A DNA stretch of 64,000 bases, from positions 2,428,501 to 2,492,500 of the forward strand of contig NZ_CP102267.1 of the NCBI RefSeq assembly GCF_025148125.1. The letters are read 5' to 3'. Source of the stretch: Blautia wexlerae DSM 19850. Its GTDB lineage: Bacteria > Bacillota > Clostridia > Lachnospirales > Lachnospiraceae. The position numbers and the translations under genes are program-made. Numbering within the stretch: position 1 is the first letter of the stretch; every line of letters starts with the position of its first letter. The notes under the pieces are model-generated. The model searched no databases. It worked only from the letters and a program-made list of their open reading frames with translations, and was not told where the DNA came from. This document shows, one piece after another, positions 1 to 8,573 of the stretch.

Positions 1-18
1 CGCAATCAGGGACTTTTA

Positions 19-1233
19 TTACAGATTATCAAGTCCATTATACATAGCCTTAATCGGCGAAATAACCGCGATAACCAGCGTACCAACCACAAGCGCTATA
101 AACACAATAATCAACGGTTCCATAGCCGCCAATACACTCTGCGTAGTCATCTCCACCTCTTCATCATAATAATCCGCCAGCTTCTCCAGCATATCCTCGA
201 TATTACCGGTCTCCTCACCAATCCCCGTCATATGACAAACCATCGGTGGAAAGATCCCCGAAGTCACCAGCGGCTCCGAGAGCGGAATACCTTTCATAAC
301 TTCCTCTCTGGCTTTCATCAGCGCATTTGTATAATGAATATTATTAACAATCTTCGCCACAGTCTCCAGTGCATCAATCGTAGAAATACCAGACGACAAC
401 AACGTACTCATCGTCCTGGCAAACTGCGCACACGCAGTCTTCACAGTCAACTTACCAAACAACGGCATCTTCATCTTAATCTTATCAATCGTAAGTCTGC
501 CCTGTTCTGTCCTGTAAATCAGCTTATACGCCACAACCACCAGAATGATTACTGCCAGAATAATATACCAGTTCGCAGTCACCCATTTACTGGTATTCAT
601 AACCCACATCGTGATCGCCGGCATCTCCACATCCAGATCAGCGAACATATCAATGAAAATCGGGATAACGAATAACATCATTACCGCCACAACACCGATT
701 GCCGCAATAACCAGAATAATCGGATAAATCGTAGCCTTCTTAATAGTAGCTTTCAGCTTGGCTTCCTTCTCAAACTGTACTGCCATTCGCGTGAAGGCCA
801 TCTCCAGACTACCCGAGTTCTCACCAGCTTCTACCATATTGATGAGCATCGGCGGAAATACATCCTGCTGGCCTCTCATGGAATCCGCCAGTGTATTACC
901 TTTTTCCACACTAAGCAAAACTTCAGAAATCGCACGCTTGAGCCATTTATTCTCTGTCTGCTCTGAAAGCATCTGCAAGGCTTCCTTCATAGGAACACCC
1001 GCCTGCGTGATACTGACGAACTGACGGCAGAATACACTTAAGTCTCTGGGCTTTACTTTCTTACCTATGGAGAAATCAATCTCTTTATTCAAAGCACCCT
1101 GTTCCTTGATAGAAACAGGAATAAACCCGTCGTTTTTCAGAATCTCTACGACTTTCTCCCTGGAGTCCGCGTCGATATTTCCTCTCTTCTCTTTTCCCTT
1201 CTTATCTACTGCCACGTAGGTAAAACCTGGCAT
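19..1233 (-). CDS. pilC: Type IV pilus inner-membrane platform protein PilC (T2SSF family)
   Basis: This is the polytopic platform protein on which the PilB and PilT motors act to assemble and retract type IV pili in the cell membrane. The 404 residues match the family's usual length. Two repeated T2SSF domains lie at about 65-190 and 268-392, and hydrophobic segments at about 170-192, 222-240 and 373-393. Both domains contain the expected glycine-rich turns (EAGENSGSLE near 135 and GIGEETGNIE near 337). It is the last gene of the pilB-pilT-pilC run, 56 bases after pilT. The start ATG follows AGAAAGAAG. No pilin gene is inside the window; pilin genes may follow below base 1. Confidence 0.93.
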   Translation of the reverse strand: MPGFTYVAVDKKGKEKRGNIDADSREKVVEILKNDGFIPVSIKEQGALNKEIDFSIGKKVKPRDLSVFCRQFVSITQAGVPMKEALQMLSEQTENKWLKRAISEVLLSVEKGNTLADSMRGQQDVFPPMLINMVEAGENSGSLEMAFTRMAVQFEKEAKLKATIKKATIYPIILVIAAIGVVAVMMLFVIPIFIDMFADLDVEMPAITMWVMNTSKWVTANWYIILAVIILVVVAYKLIYRTEQGRLTIDKIKMKMPLFGKLTVKTACAQFARTMSTLLSSGISTIDALETVAKIVNNIHYTNALMKAREEVMKGIPLSEPLVTSGIFPPMVCHMTGIGEETGNIEDMLEKLADYYDEEVEMTTQSVLAAMEPLIIVFIALVVGTLVIAVISPIKAMYNGLDNL

Positions 1234-1289
1234 CTTATCACTTCTTTCTGTCCAGTCAAACTCAGGTCGTCCGCCAGATTCTTTTTCTG

Positions 1290-2354
1290 TTAGAAATCAA
1301 AGTTGACTTTTTTATTCATGCTCACCGGATCCTGCGCATAAGTCACTGCATTATCCGCATCGATAAGCTTTCTCATATATAAGTCATACAGCGCATCATC
1401 CATTGTCTGCATACCAGCTCTTTTATTGGTCTGCATAATAGATGCGATCTGGTAGGTCTTACTCTCACGAATCAGATTCCGCACCGCATTATTTGCAAAA
1501 AGTACTTCCAGTGCCGCCACACGGCCGCTTCCGTCTGCTTTCTTAAGAAGCTGCTGTGATACCACACACTCCAACACCGAAGCAAGCTGGATACGAATCT
1601 GCTGCTGCTGATTTGGAGGGAATACATCGATGATTCGGTCGATGGTCTTATCTGCTCCAATCGTATGCAAAGTAGAAAATACCAAATGTCCGGTCTCCGC
1701 CGCAGTGATCGCAGTAGAAATCGTTTCCAGATCTCGCATCTCTCCTACCAGGATAACATCCGGATCCTCTCGAAGTGCAGCCCTTAACGCCTGCGCATAA
1801 TTTGTTGAGTCGCTTCCGATCTCTCTCTGGTTTACGATTGATTTATCATGTCTGTGCAGATATTCAATCGGGTCCTCCAGCGTAATGATATGATACGGAT
1901 ACGTCCTGTTAATCACATGGATCAATGAAGCCAATGTAGTTGATTTCCCGCTTCCTGTCGGCCCTGTTACCAAAATAAGACCTCTTTTCCGCGTGGTCAT
2001 CTCCACTACCTCTGCAGGAATACCAAGCTCCTCAGGTTCCGGGATATTGAAAGGAAGGCTTCGCATAACGGAAGCAAGTGTTCCTCTCTGTTTAAACACA
2101 TTTACGCGAAAACGTCCCACACCTGAGATGGCATATGCGAAGTCCGTCTGTCCATTGTTCTGTAATTCTTCTCTGTGACGGACATCCATCAGGGGCATGA
2201 GAATGTCTTCAAGCATCTGCGGGGTAAGGCGTTCTCCCTCTATGGGGGTCAGTACGCCATCGATCCTGTAGCTTGGCGGCCGACCGGTTGTCAGATGGAT
2301 ATCGGAAGCCTTTACCTTCACTGACTGTATCAGTATTTCGTCTAAATTATACAT
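1290..2354 (-). CDS. pilT: Type IV pilus retraction ATPase PilT
   Basis: A hexameric cytoplasmic ATPase that depolymerises type IV pili and so powers twitching. The 354 residues show the PilT layout: an N-terminal PAS-like domain (1-100), Walker A GPTGSGKS (131-138), an aspartate box around ITLEDPIEY (157-165), Walker B DPDVILVGEMRD (197-208) and the His box GHLVFSTLHT (222-231). The PilT-type C-terminal AIRNLIRE motif appears here as AVRNLIRE. It lacks the long N-terminal MshEN domain and the cysteine cluster of its neighbour PilB, which separates retraction from extension motor. It sits between pilB (106 bases upstream) and pilC. Confidence 0.93.
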   Translation of the reverse strand: MYNLDEILIQSVKVKASDIHLTTGRPPSYRIDGVLTPIEGERLTPQMLEDILMPLMDVRHREELQNNGQTDFAYAISGVGRFRVNVFKQRGTLASVMRSLPFNIPEPEELGIPAEVVEMTTRKRGLILVTGPTGSGKSTTLASLIHVINRTYPYHIITLEDPIEYLHRHDKSIVNQREIGSDSTNYAQALRAALREDPDVILVGEMRDLETISTAITAAETGHLVFSTLHTIGADKTIDRIIDVFPPNQQQQIRIQLASVLECVVSQQLLKKADGSGRVAALEVLFANNAVRNLIRESKTYQIASIMQTNKRAGMQTMDDALYDLYMRKLIDADNAVTYAQDPVSMNKKVNFDF

Positions 2355-2460
2355 ATTTCCTAATCTGCCTCGTAACTCCCTGAGAATCTCCGGAGAACTC
2401 CGGTTCCGCAGGAATTCCTTCTATATTATAGTCGTAAAATTAATAATCTATAAGTCTCAA

Positions 2461-4155
2461 TCATTCATAAGATGCCTTAAGCATCTCTTCCACAGAGGTG
2501 GTACCGTTCAGCACATAGTTGATACCATTCTCTCTCAGTGTGCGCATACCGCTGTTTCTGGCTGCACGTTCCAGTTCCTCTGTTGTGCCATTCTCTGCAA
2601 TCAGATCACGGATCTCGTCATTGACCTCCATGATTTCGAACACACCGATACGCCCGTAATATCCTGTATGGCTGCAGAAATCACAGCCACAGGGTTCGTA
2701 GACATTTACTTCCTCCTGTGTATTCATTCTCAGAATTCTCTTCTCCTCAGAGGTTGCAGGGCGCATCTTCTTGCAATGGCTGCACAGCTTACGCACAAGG
2801 CGCTGAGCGATAACTCCTACAACAGAATCTGCGATCAGATATCTCTCCACTCCCATGTCCGCCATACGGTTCAGAGTACCTACTGCATTATTTGTATGCA
2901 ATGTAGAAACAACCAGATGTCCTGTTATGGATGCCTGTACTGCAATAGCAGCAGTCTCCCTGTCTCGAATCTCACCGATCATAATAATGTCCGGGTCCTG
3001 ACGGAGAATAGAACGAAGGGCTGACGCAAAATTCAGGTCTACCTTATTGTTGACCTGTACCTGATTGATACCCTCAATATCTGCCTCTACAGGATCCTCT
3101 ACTGTTACGATATTGACTGCTTCTTTATTTAATTCGCTTAATGCGGTATACAGGGTAGTGGATTTACCGCTTCCTGTAGGTCCTGTTACAAGAATGATCC
3201 CGAAAGGACTAGCCAGCATATGGTTGAAACGTTCCATCTCATCGGGTGGAAGTCCCAGATCTTTCTTGTTACGTGTCAGGTTCAGTTTTGAAGAGAGTCG
3301 CATTACGATCTTCTCTCCGTGTACAGTAGGCAGAGAGGAAATTCGGATATCATAATCCTGTCTGTCTACCATAATGGACATACGTCCGTCCTGAGGTTTC
3401 CTTTTCTCTGAGATATCCATGCCTCCAAGGATCTTGATACGGGTGGAAATCGCAGGAAGAAGGCTGTTATCATATACCATACGCTCATAGAGTGCACCGT
3501 CGATCCTGTAACGGATGCGGACTTTGTTCTCCAGAGCTTCGATATGGATATCACTGGCCCTCTGGCGGATCGCCTGTTCAATAAGGGAACGCACCAGCTG
3601 TACAATAGGTGCATCACTTACGTCTGTGTCTGTATCGTCGTCTGCTGCTCCTCCACGAAGCTGTGCTCTCTCCTGAGTAAATCGTCTGGCTGCATCCAGT
3701 GTCTCTGATGCGCCGTAGCATCTGTCGATTGCCGCAAGAATATCTCTGGTTGTAGCAATGTAAGGCTCTATCTGCAGGTTTGTCACGATAGAGATGTCAT
3801 CGATTGCAGCCATATCCATCGGATCTGCCATTGCCAGATGAAGGATATTTGCGTTGTAGGGATCCAGTTCAAATGGAATGCAGGTATATTTCTTGAGAAG
3901 GTCCACGCTGACCAGATTTCTGACTTCTTTCGGGATCGTCACGCCTGTCAGCTGAACGACTTTAAGCCCCAGCTGCATCTGGAGGGCACGAACGATCATA
4001 TCCTCAGTGATAAAGCCATTATCTACCAAAACTTCACCGATCTTCTTGCCGCTTCCCTTCTGCAATTCCAGGGCTTTCTTTAATTCATCTTCAGTCAGTA
4101 CATTCTGCCTGATGAGCATGTCACCAAGCCTCATTCTCTCACGTCTTAATGCCAT
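2461..4155 (-). CDS. pilB: Type IV pilus assembly ATPase PilB (GspE family)
   Basis: The extension motor of the type IV pilus. It has 564 residues, the usual length. An N-terminal MshEN/T2SSE-N domain (about 1-150, beginning RLGDMLIRQNVLTEDEL) is the kind that binds cyclic di-GMP in MshE and related PilB proteins. The ATPase core has Walker A GPTGSGKS (325-332), Walker B DPDIIMIGEIRD (387-398) and His box GHLVVSTLHT (412-421). A zinc-binding tetracysteine is visible as C458-x2-C461 and C491-x2-C494. It is the first gene of the motor operon and follows a 350-base leader with hairpins. Control by cyclic di-GMP through the N domain is inference from the family. Confidence 0.94.
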   Translation of the reverse strand: MALRRERMRLGDMLIRQNVLTEDELKKALELQKGSGKKIGEVLVDNGFITEDMIVRALQMQLGLKVVQLTGVTIPKEVRNLVSVDLLKKYTCIPFELDPYNANILHLAMADPMDMAAIDDISIVTNLQIEPYIATTRDILAAIDRCYGASETLDAARRFTQERAQLRGGAADDDTDTDVSDAPIVQLVRSLIEQAIRQRASDIHIEALENKVRIRYRIDGALYERMVYDNSLLPAISTRIKILGGMDISEKRKPQDGRMSIMVDRQDYDIRISSLPTVHGEKIVMRLSSKLNLTRNKKDLGLPPDEMERFNHMLASPFGIILVTGPTGSGKSTTLYTALSELNKEAVNIVTVEDPVEADIEGINQVQVNNKVDLNFASALRSILRQDPDIIMIGEIRDRETAAIAVQASITGHLVVSTLHTNNAVGTLNRMADMGVERYLIADSVVGVIAQRLVRKLCSHCKKMRPATSEEKRILRMNTQEEVNVYEPCGCDFCSHTGYYGRIGVFEIMEVNDEIRDLIAENGTTEELERAARNSGMRTLRENGINYVLNGTTSVEEMLKASYE

Positions 4156-4178
4156 CTGTGTATCTCTTTTCCGAACAC

Positions 4179-4196
4179 AACAGTGTGTTCACTGTT
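4179..4196. promoter_or_regulatory. Perfect 18-base inverted repeat in the pilB leader
   Basis: AACAGTG and CACTGTT form a perfect 7-base stem around a TGTT loop, 24 bases before the pilB start. It could be an mRNA hairpin near the ribosome binding site or a protein operator. The sequence alone does not decide. Confidence 0.4.
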
Positions 4197-4254
4197 TACA
4201 GAACAAATCATCTGTTGGTGTTTCATCTTCAGATTTTACTGTAATATCAGCAAC

Positions 4255-4282
4255 AAAAAAGAAGGAATTTCTCCTTTTTTTA
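4255..4282 (-). terminator. Possible attenuator hairpin in the pilB leader
   Basis: On the minus strand an AAGGA/TCCTT stem with flanking A and T tracts ends in CTTTTTTG. It lies about 100 bases before pilB and downstream of a TTGACA-like promoter, so it could act as an attenuator of the pilus motor operon rather than as the end of the upstream gene, which has its own strong terminator at 4458-4505. Confidence 0.35.
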
Positions 4283-4305
4283 TCTGACATTATATTATTG
4301 ATTTA

Positions 4306-4334
4306 AAGTTAACATATTTCGTACACTTTGTCAA
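4306..4334 (-). promoter_or_regulatory. Candidate promoter of pilB-pilT-pilC
   Basis: TTGACA (4329-4334) and a weak TAACTT -10 (4306-4311) are separated by 17 bases on the minus strand. A TATAAT lies slightly further down at 4289-4294 without a good -35. The rest of the 4156-4457 gap is AT-rich and holds no gene. Confidence 0.35.
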
Positions 4335-4457
4335 TTTTTGTTTCCATATTTTCGAATATTTTTTTCGTTTTTGAAGCATATTCCGCAGACCAATAAGCAA
4401 ATTCGTCAGTTTTTGCTTGAGCGTTTAAGTTAACAGATAAAAAAGTTTACACACGAA

Positions 4458-4505
4458 AAAAGAAGGGATAGCCAGACTTTTTTGTATGACTTTCTCCCTT
4501 CTTTT
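4458..4505 (-). terminator. Intrinsic terminator after the NlpC/P60 gene
   Basis: AAAAGAAGGGA and TCCCTTCTTTT form an 11-base outer stem. The inner stretch AGCCAGAC/GTATGACT also pairs mostly. On the minus strand it is followed by TTTTTTC. It starts just after the NlpC/P60 stop at 4513. Confidence 0.8.
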
Positions 4506-4512
4506 ATCCATT

Positions 4513-6381
4513 TTATTTTGCCTTAAATACAGCGACTTTCTCTTTTGACAGATCAATCTTATCCGGAAGGATGGAAGTCTTCTCAGTGGATCCTGATGTT
4601 GTGAATCCTGTTGAGTCGGAAGTATTTGACTTCATCGCATCCTGCAGAGTATTGCTTACTGTCACATTTGCAGAAAAGATATCTGTTCCTGTGGAAGCTG
4701 CTGCATCACCTGTTGTTACCGTACTGCTGCTCTGCATTTCCTGAACCTGTTCCTGTGTCGGGTAGAAGGATGGCTGGCGGATGTAACGGAAGCTTGCACT
4801 GTATGCTTCGCCTACTGTTACTCCATTCTTGCCGGAGGAGCAGTGTACTGCGATCCAGTCACCTGCGTCTGTTTTACCGCAGAGAATACCTACATGATTA
4901 TCGCTTCCTGCTTCCGGTCCTTTCTGGAACACCAGATCTCCGGGCTGTGCATCTGCCTCAGTTACCACGTTTGCTTTCTCCCACTGATCGGAAGTTCCGT
5001 CGCCTACAGCTCCCTGCATTGCTTTATCCTGATATCCGTTGATCACGGCCCAGGTGACAAAACCACTGCAGTCCAGTCCGTATGCGCGGATGGTTCCGGT
5101 GCTCTTGCTTCCCTCGGCTGATACCTTCTCGCTGGTTCCCCAACCTGGATCTTCACCGATCACTGTGGATTTGCCGCCCCAGAAGTAACCGACTTTACCA
5201 ACCAGTGAATAGGCTGCGGAGATAACATTTACTCTTTCCTCGGAAACATCATCTCCTACGCTCTCGCGGACAAAACCGTTGGCAGCTGTTACTACCGCGC
5301 AGAGGAGTTTGCAGTCTGTCTCCACATATTTCTTAAGGATCGTACGATCCTTTTTTGCGATTTTATTTTTCTTAATATAGTAGTTGATTTTACGATTAGC
5401 GTATGTAACGTGAGTGATATCCTGCTTGTCCCTTACGATCGGGTTCATCTCTGCAAAGATTTTCGCAAGGTCTTTCTTGCAGGAAGAATCCAGGGTAAAT
5501 TCTGTTTTTCCATCCTGGCTCTGCTGATATACATAGACTGCAAGGATATCCTGCCAGTTTCTTACCAGAAGACTGTCTGCAGATGTGGTGGTCTTGCTGC
5601 CGTTTACATCGCTGGCATCTGCCACTTTGTTCTTCTCTTTATATTCCTTCTCGATCTCATCCATAACAGAAGCGAAATCATCTGAGAAGGTCAGATTGTA
5701 GTTATTCTTCAGGCTGTCCAGATAGAAATCCTTACCTGCGTGGATATTGGACGCATAATATACCGGAGTTCCGGTCTGTGCAGCACTGGTATTACTCGTA
5801 AATGGATTATTCGTATTCGCATTGTTCTTCTGCGCTTCCAGCTGAGCAATAGTCGCTTCTGCCTGAACCAGCAGATTATAATTAGAAACCTGTGCCTTCT
5901 CTGTATCAGACAAGGCATTATATGCAGTGCGGATGCTCTGAACAGTGGCTTTCTTCTCCAGCGTGATGGTCTGTGCGTTCAACTCTTTGATTCTGTCGAT
6001 CACATCCTGGGCTGCCTTCGTAATCTGTGAAGACGGTGTTGGTGTAGGATTCGCAGGTGTCGGAGTCGGATCTGTTGGTGTCGGAGTCGGATCTGCCGGT
6101 GCAGGTGTTGGTGTCGGATCTGTTGGTGTCGGATCTACCGGTGCAGGTGTGGGGTCTGCAGGTGTCGGATCTACCGGCGCAGGTGTTGGCTCTGCAGGAG
6201 TCGGATCTGCCGGCGCCGGATCCTCTGATCCTGAATCAAAATCACCGGAATCGCTGAAATCAGAACCGTCTGCTGTATACGCAGCAGTATCCTCTGCTGC
6301 AAGTACGGACGCAGGACCGGATAATACCATTCCTGACATCAATGTCAGACATAAGAATCTGGTAAGATACTTGTTTTTCAT
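4513..6381 (-). CDS. Secreted NlpC/P60 cell-wall hydrolase with Pro-Thr repeat linker
   Basis: A predicted exported gamma-D-glutamyl peptidase acting on peptidoglycan stem peptides. The start at 6381 (MKNKYLTRF) is chosen because it opens a clean signal peptide ending near VLAA and is preceded by AAGAAGGGAG; an upstream in-frame ATG at 6414 would bury the signal. An acidic stretch and Pro-Thr-Asp/Ala repeats (about 54-117) look like a wall-spanning linker. A short helical module (NALSDTEKAQVSNY) follows, then a region of unknown fold. The NlpC/P60 domain (about 385-540) has catalytic Cys438 in LDCSGF, His496 in DNHVGIL and His513 in IAVHCSS. Its neighbours do not show which process it serves. 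Confidence 0.88.
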   Translation of the reverse strand: MKNKYLTRFLCLTLMSGMVLSGPASVLAAEDTAAYTADGSDFSDSGDFDSGSEDPAPADPTPAEPTPAPVDPTPADPTPAPVDPTPTDPTPTPAPADPTPTPTDPTPTPANPTPTPSSQITKAAQDVIDRIKELNAQTITLEKKATVQSIRTAYNALSDTEKAQVSNYNLLVQAEATIAQLEAQKNNANTNNPFTSNTSAAQTGTPVYYASNIHAGKDFYLDSLKNNYNLTFSDDFASVMDEIEKEYKEKNKVADASDVNGSKTTTSADSLLVRNWQDILAVYVYQQSQDGKTEFTLDSSCKKDLAKIFAEMNPIVRDKQDITHVTYANRKINYYIKKNKIAKKDRTILKKYVETDCKLLCAVVTAANGFVRESVGDDVSEERVNVISAAYSLVGKVGYFWGGKSTVIGEDPGWGTSEKVSAEGSKSTGTIRAYGLDCSGFVTWAVINGYQDKAMQGAVGDGTSDQWEKANVVTEADAQPGDLVFQKGPEAGSDNHVGILCGKTDAGDWIAVHCSSGKNGVTVGEAYSASFRYIRQPSFYPTQEQVQEMQSSSTVTTGDAAASTGTDIFSANVTVSNTLQDAMKSNTSDSTGFTTSGSTEKTSILPDKIDLSKEKVAVFKAK

Positions 6382-6512
6382 ATATCTAAATTGCTCCCTT
6401 CTTACTGTGAGCATGTCCTTACCCCCTGTTTATAAGGGCATACTGTCTAAATTACTTTTCACATTATTATGTTATTTCATAAGTGAATTATCCCGAAATA
6501 TTAACCTGTTTT

Positions 6513-6541
6513 ATTCTAGCATAATCATTTTTTGAAATCAA
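6513..6541 (-). promoter_or_regulatory. Promoter of the NlpC/P60 gene
   Basis: TTGATT (6536-6541) and TAGAAT (6513-6518) are 17 bases apart on the minus strand. A TG one base before the -10 resembles an extended -10. This leaves a leader of about 125 bases. Confidence 0.55.
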
Positions 6542-6630
6542 CAGCTCAGGGCAGGTAAATTCCAGATTTGACCAAAATTCATTTTTTTGTCACATTTTAA
6601 CCGACTCAAGCAGTGAGAAAGATATATTTC

Positions 6631-6683
6631 AGAATGCAGGAAGGCTGTGCGGATATGATTTCCACACAGCCTTCCTGTATTCT
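6631..6683 (-). terminator. Long hairpin after the phospholipase C-like gene
   Basis: CAGGAAGGCTGTG and CACAGCCTTCCTG form a 13-base perfect stem that extends almost unbroken by AGAAT/ATTCT. It follows the stop at 6697 on the minus strand. There is no strong T run, so it may stabilise the transcript as much as end it. Confidence 0.6.
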
Positions 6684-6696
6684 TAGCGTATCTCTG

Positions 6697-7287
6697 TCAG
6701 GCTGCCTGAATGGCTCCTGCAAAGTTCTTATTACCAATGCAGATCTGTATCAGTCCCTGCACTACCTGAAAACACATATTCAGGATAAAGCGGATATCCT
6801 CTTCCACGCTGCGGAGCTTGTTGAGGTATTTCTCATGAGTAGCTTCGATATAATCGATCAGGGTGGAGAAATCTGCGAAGCGGATGGCCGGTTCCAGATA
6901 TGCATATGCTTCTCCCTGCTGTATACATTCTTTCAGTCTGTTCTTAAGTACTTTCTCATAATGATTATGCTGGCTGAAGCTTCCTGTATATGTTTTATTA
7001 TGAGGAAAGGTAAAATAATCCGCCATATAGTGGATCACTTCGCCGAACCGCCGCCAGTAAACTCTCTGGTTACTCTCATCCGGTCTGATATCTGCCAGTT
7101 CTTTCATCCGGTTCTTGACATCTTCAAATGTTCCGTAGAACTCGTGTCTTCTGGTGATAAAGGACGGTTTGATATCCGGCAGAATGCTGCCCAGGCAGAA
7201 AGCCTTTCTGTGAGACTGCAGGCTTGCTGTGGTCTGCATCTGATCCGCAAGGTATCTTGCTAATAAAATATGTGATTTTTTACGCAA
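6697..7287 (-). CDS. Zinc-dependent phospholipase C-like protein
   Basis: A 196-residue protein of the zinc-dependent phospholipase C / S1-P1-like fold family. Family-like features are an N-terminal SHILLARYLADQM with its early histidine, FCLGSILPDIKPSF (about 50-63), RRHEFYGTF and the helix GEVIHYMADYFTFPHN with paired His and Asp residues that could bind metal. No signal peptide is visible, which suggests a cytoplasmic protein rather than a secreted toxin. Small homologues of this kind are common in Lachnospiraceae and their substrate is not known. It is a single-gene unit ended by the hairpin at 6631-6683. Confidence 0.65.
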   Translation of the reverse strand: MRKKSHILLARYLADQMQTTASLQSHRKAFCLGSILPDIKPSFITRRHEFYGTFEDVKNRMKELADIRPDESNQRVYWRRFGEVIHYMADYFTFPHNKTYTGSFSQHNHYEKVLKNRLKECIQQGEAYAYLEPAIRFADFSTLIDYIEATHEKYLNKLRSVEEDIRFILNMCFQVVQGLIQICIGNKNFAGAIQAA

Positions 7288-7418
7288 TTTTCTTCCTCTT
7301 CTTTCTTTTGAGAACCTATCATTCTTATATATGGGAACGAATAATAATCAACTTAACCAACATAGAATACTATAGCAGATTTATACCTGTTATTCAAATA
7401 AAATTTTTGTAAACTTTT

Positions 7419-7628
7419 TCACATTTTCAGGTCAGACAACTGTTTCAGTAATTCCAGGTCACTGTCCTTTACTTTCAGGTTTGTCTCTATCTTCTCTCCC
7501 TCAGGAGTGGTGATCGCAATTTCAATAATGCTTCCTTCTTTAAGTCCTTTGCGTGAAACTGCCTGACAGAATGCCGGGAACTTGGGATGATTGCTCTTAA
7601 AGGTGTTCCATGCGCCTGTGATCTTCAT
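7419..7628 (-). CDS. Small conserved-looking protein of unknown function
   Basis: A 69-residue protein beginning MKITGAWNTFKSNHPKF. The start at 7628 is preferred because AGGA lies 6 bases ahead; a longer version from 7646 is possible. The first half is a predicted helix with aromatic residues, and the second half is beta-like with EIAITTPEGEKIETNLKVK followed by a leucine-rich tail. No signal peptide, cysteine or catalytic motif is visible. I do not recognise a characterised family. It is a single gene between the phospholipase-like gene and the Uma2 nuclease. Confidence 0.6.
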   Translation of the reverse strand: MKITGAWNTFKSNHPKFPAFCQAVSRKGLKEGSIIEIAITTPEGEKIETNLKVKDSDLELLKQLSDLKM

Positions 7629-7740
7629 GATATTTCCTATGTTCATATGATTGTTGTGTCCTTTCTTATCTCAGCTGAATATTCCCGATTCTGAGAACTG
7701 ATGCATATAATAACATACTTCAACGGATTTGGCTATACCA

Positions 7741-7772
7741 AAAGCCCCCCAGGATTAACTCCCGAGGGCTTT
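7741..7772 (-). terminator. Terminator after the Uma2 gene
   Basis: AAAGCCC and GGGCTTT enclose a C-rich and G-rich inner part. On the minus strand the stem ends in GGCTTTTGG, 14 bases beyond the Uma2 stop. Confidence 0.6.
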
Positions 7773-7785
7773 CATGCTGCTCATA

Positions 7786-8343
7786 TTATTCTACATTCTC
7801 AAACATCTCTGCCAATGTCATGGAGATTTTCGGAAAATCTTTCAGTGTCACCACTGTATCTGCATTATAATGTTCTTCTTCTGGATCATCCTGCAAGATA
7901 TAGCTATACTTCAAATCATATTTACCATCCTCAAGATAATAAATCTGTACTGCTCTTTCTTTCGGTGAGATGATCCAATACTCTTCTACACCTGCTGCCT
8001 GGTAAATTTCTTTCTTCACAGTCATATCTCTTAATGCTGTTGCCGGGCTAAGAGTTTCCACAATAAATCTGGGTGTACCAGTATAGGAACCACCTTTCAA
8101 ATGCTTACGGTCACATATAATCATCACATCTGGTATCACATAATCATTATTCTCCTGTGCATGATATTTATAATCCAGATTCTCCATGAATGCTAAACAC
8201 AGTGTTCCCTGTAAACCAGTTGATATGATTCGATAAATATTACCATCTACAAGCCCATGCTGATAATTTGGTGATGGTGACATATCATAGATTACACCAT
8301 TAATCTTCTCTTCTTTTCTATATTCCTCTTCAAGTAATGGCAT
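7786..8343 (-). CDS. Uma2-family (DUF820) putative endonuclease
   Basis: A 185-residue protein with the Uma2 PD-(D/E)xK-like core. VIPDVMIICD carries the acidic pair, FIVETLSPAT the catalytic-like Glu, and a Lys-containing helix (VKKEIYQAAGVEEYWII) completes the site. This family is abundant in cyanobacteria and scattered in Clostridia; most members have no proven role, though the fold implies DNA cleavage. It has no adjacent methylase or transposase and its own terminator, so it appears to be a solitary gene. Assignment to the family is firm; nuclease activity is inferred. Confidence 0.85.
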   Translation of the reverse strand: MPLLEEEYRKEEKINGVIYDMSPSPNYQHGLVDGNIYRIISTGLQGTLCLAFMENLDYKYHAQENNDYVIPDVMIICDRKHLKGGSYTGTPRFIVETLSPATALRDMTVKKEIYQAAGVEEYWIISPKERAVQIYYLEDGKYDLKYSYILQDDPEEEHYNADTVVTLKDFPKISMTLAEMFENVE

Positions 8344-8458
8344 ATTATCACCTCCAAGTGAGTTTGGTTATATGTACATTATAATATAGGTTATGTCTGT
8401 TCAGCAACCTGTTTTTGATTCTGACAAAACGAATATAGATATCCGGTTACTGTTCAGT

Positions 8459-8520
8459 TTTGACACCATTTTCTCACAGGTTTGACACCATTTTCTCACA
8501 GGTTTGACACCATTTTTCAT
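8459..8520. repeat. 22-base tandem repeat, 2.8 copies
   Basis: Two perfect units (8459-8480 and 8481-8502) and a third that breaks off after 17 bases. Each starts TTTGACACCATTTT and ends CTCACAGG. They lie just downstream of metA in a gap with no gene (8344-8573). The units abut with no spacers, so this is not CRISPR. Confidence 0.9.
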
Positions 8521-8573
8521 AAAGATGCGTAAAAATACGGTAAGATAGTGAAATTGAACTTCTCGCAAACCCT

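Noticed and set aside
4156..4457. Cyclic di-GMP riboswitch upstream of pilB
   Set aside because: Attractive from context, but the conserved core bases of the known classes could not be found by eye. Left as an unassigned leader.
8459..8520. Short tandem repeats that could suggest a CRISPR array
   Set aside because: The 22-base units abut with no spacers, there are fewer than three and no cas genes are present.
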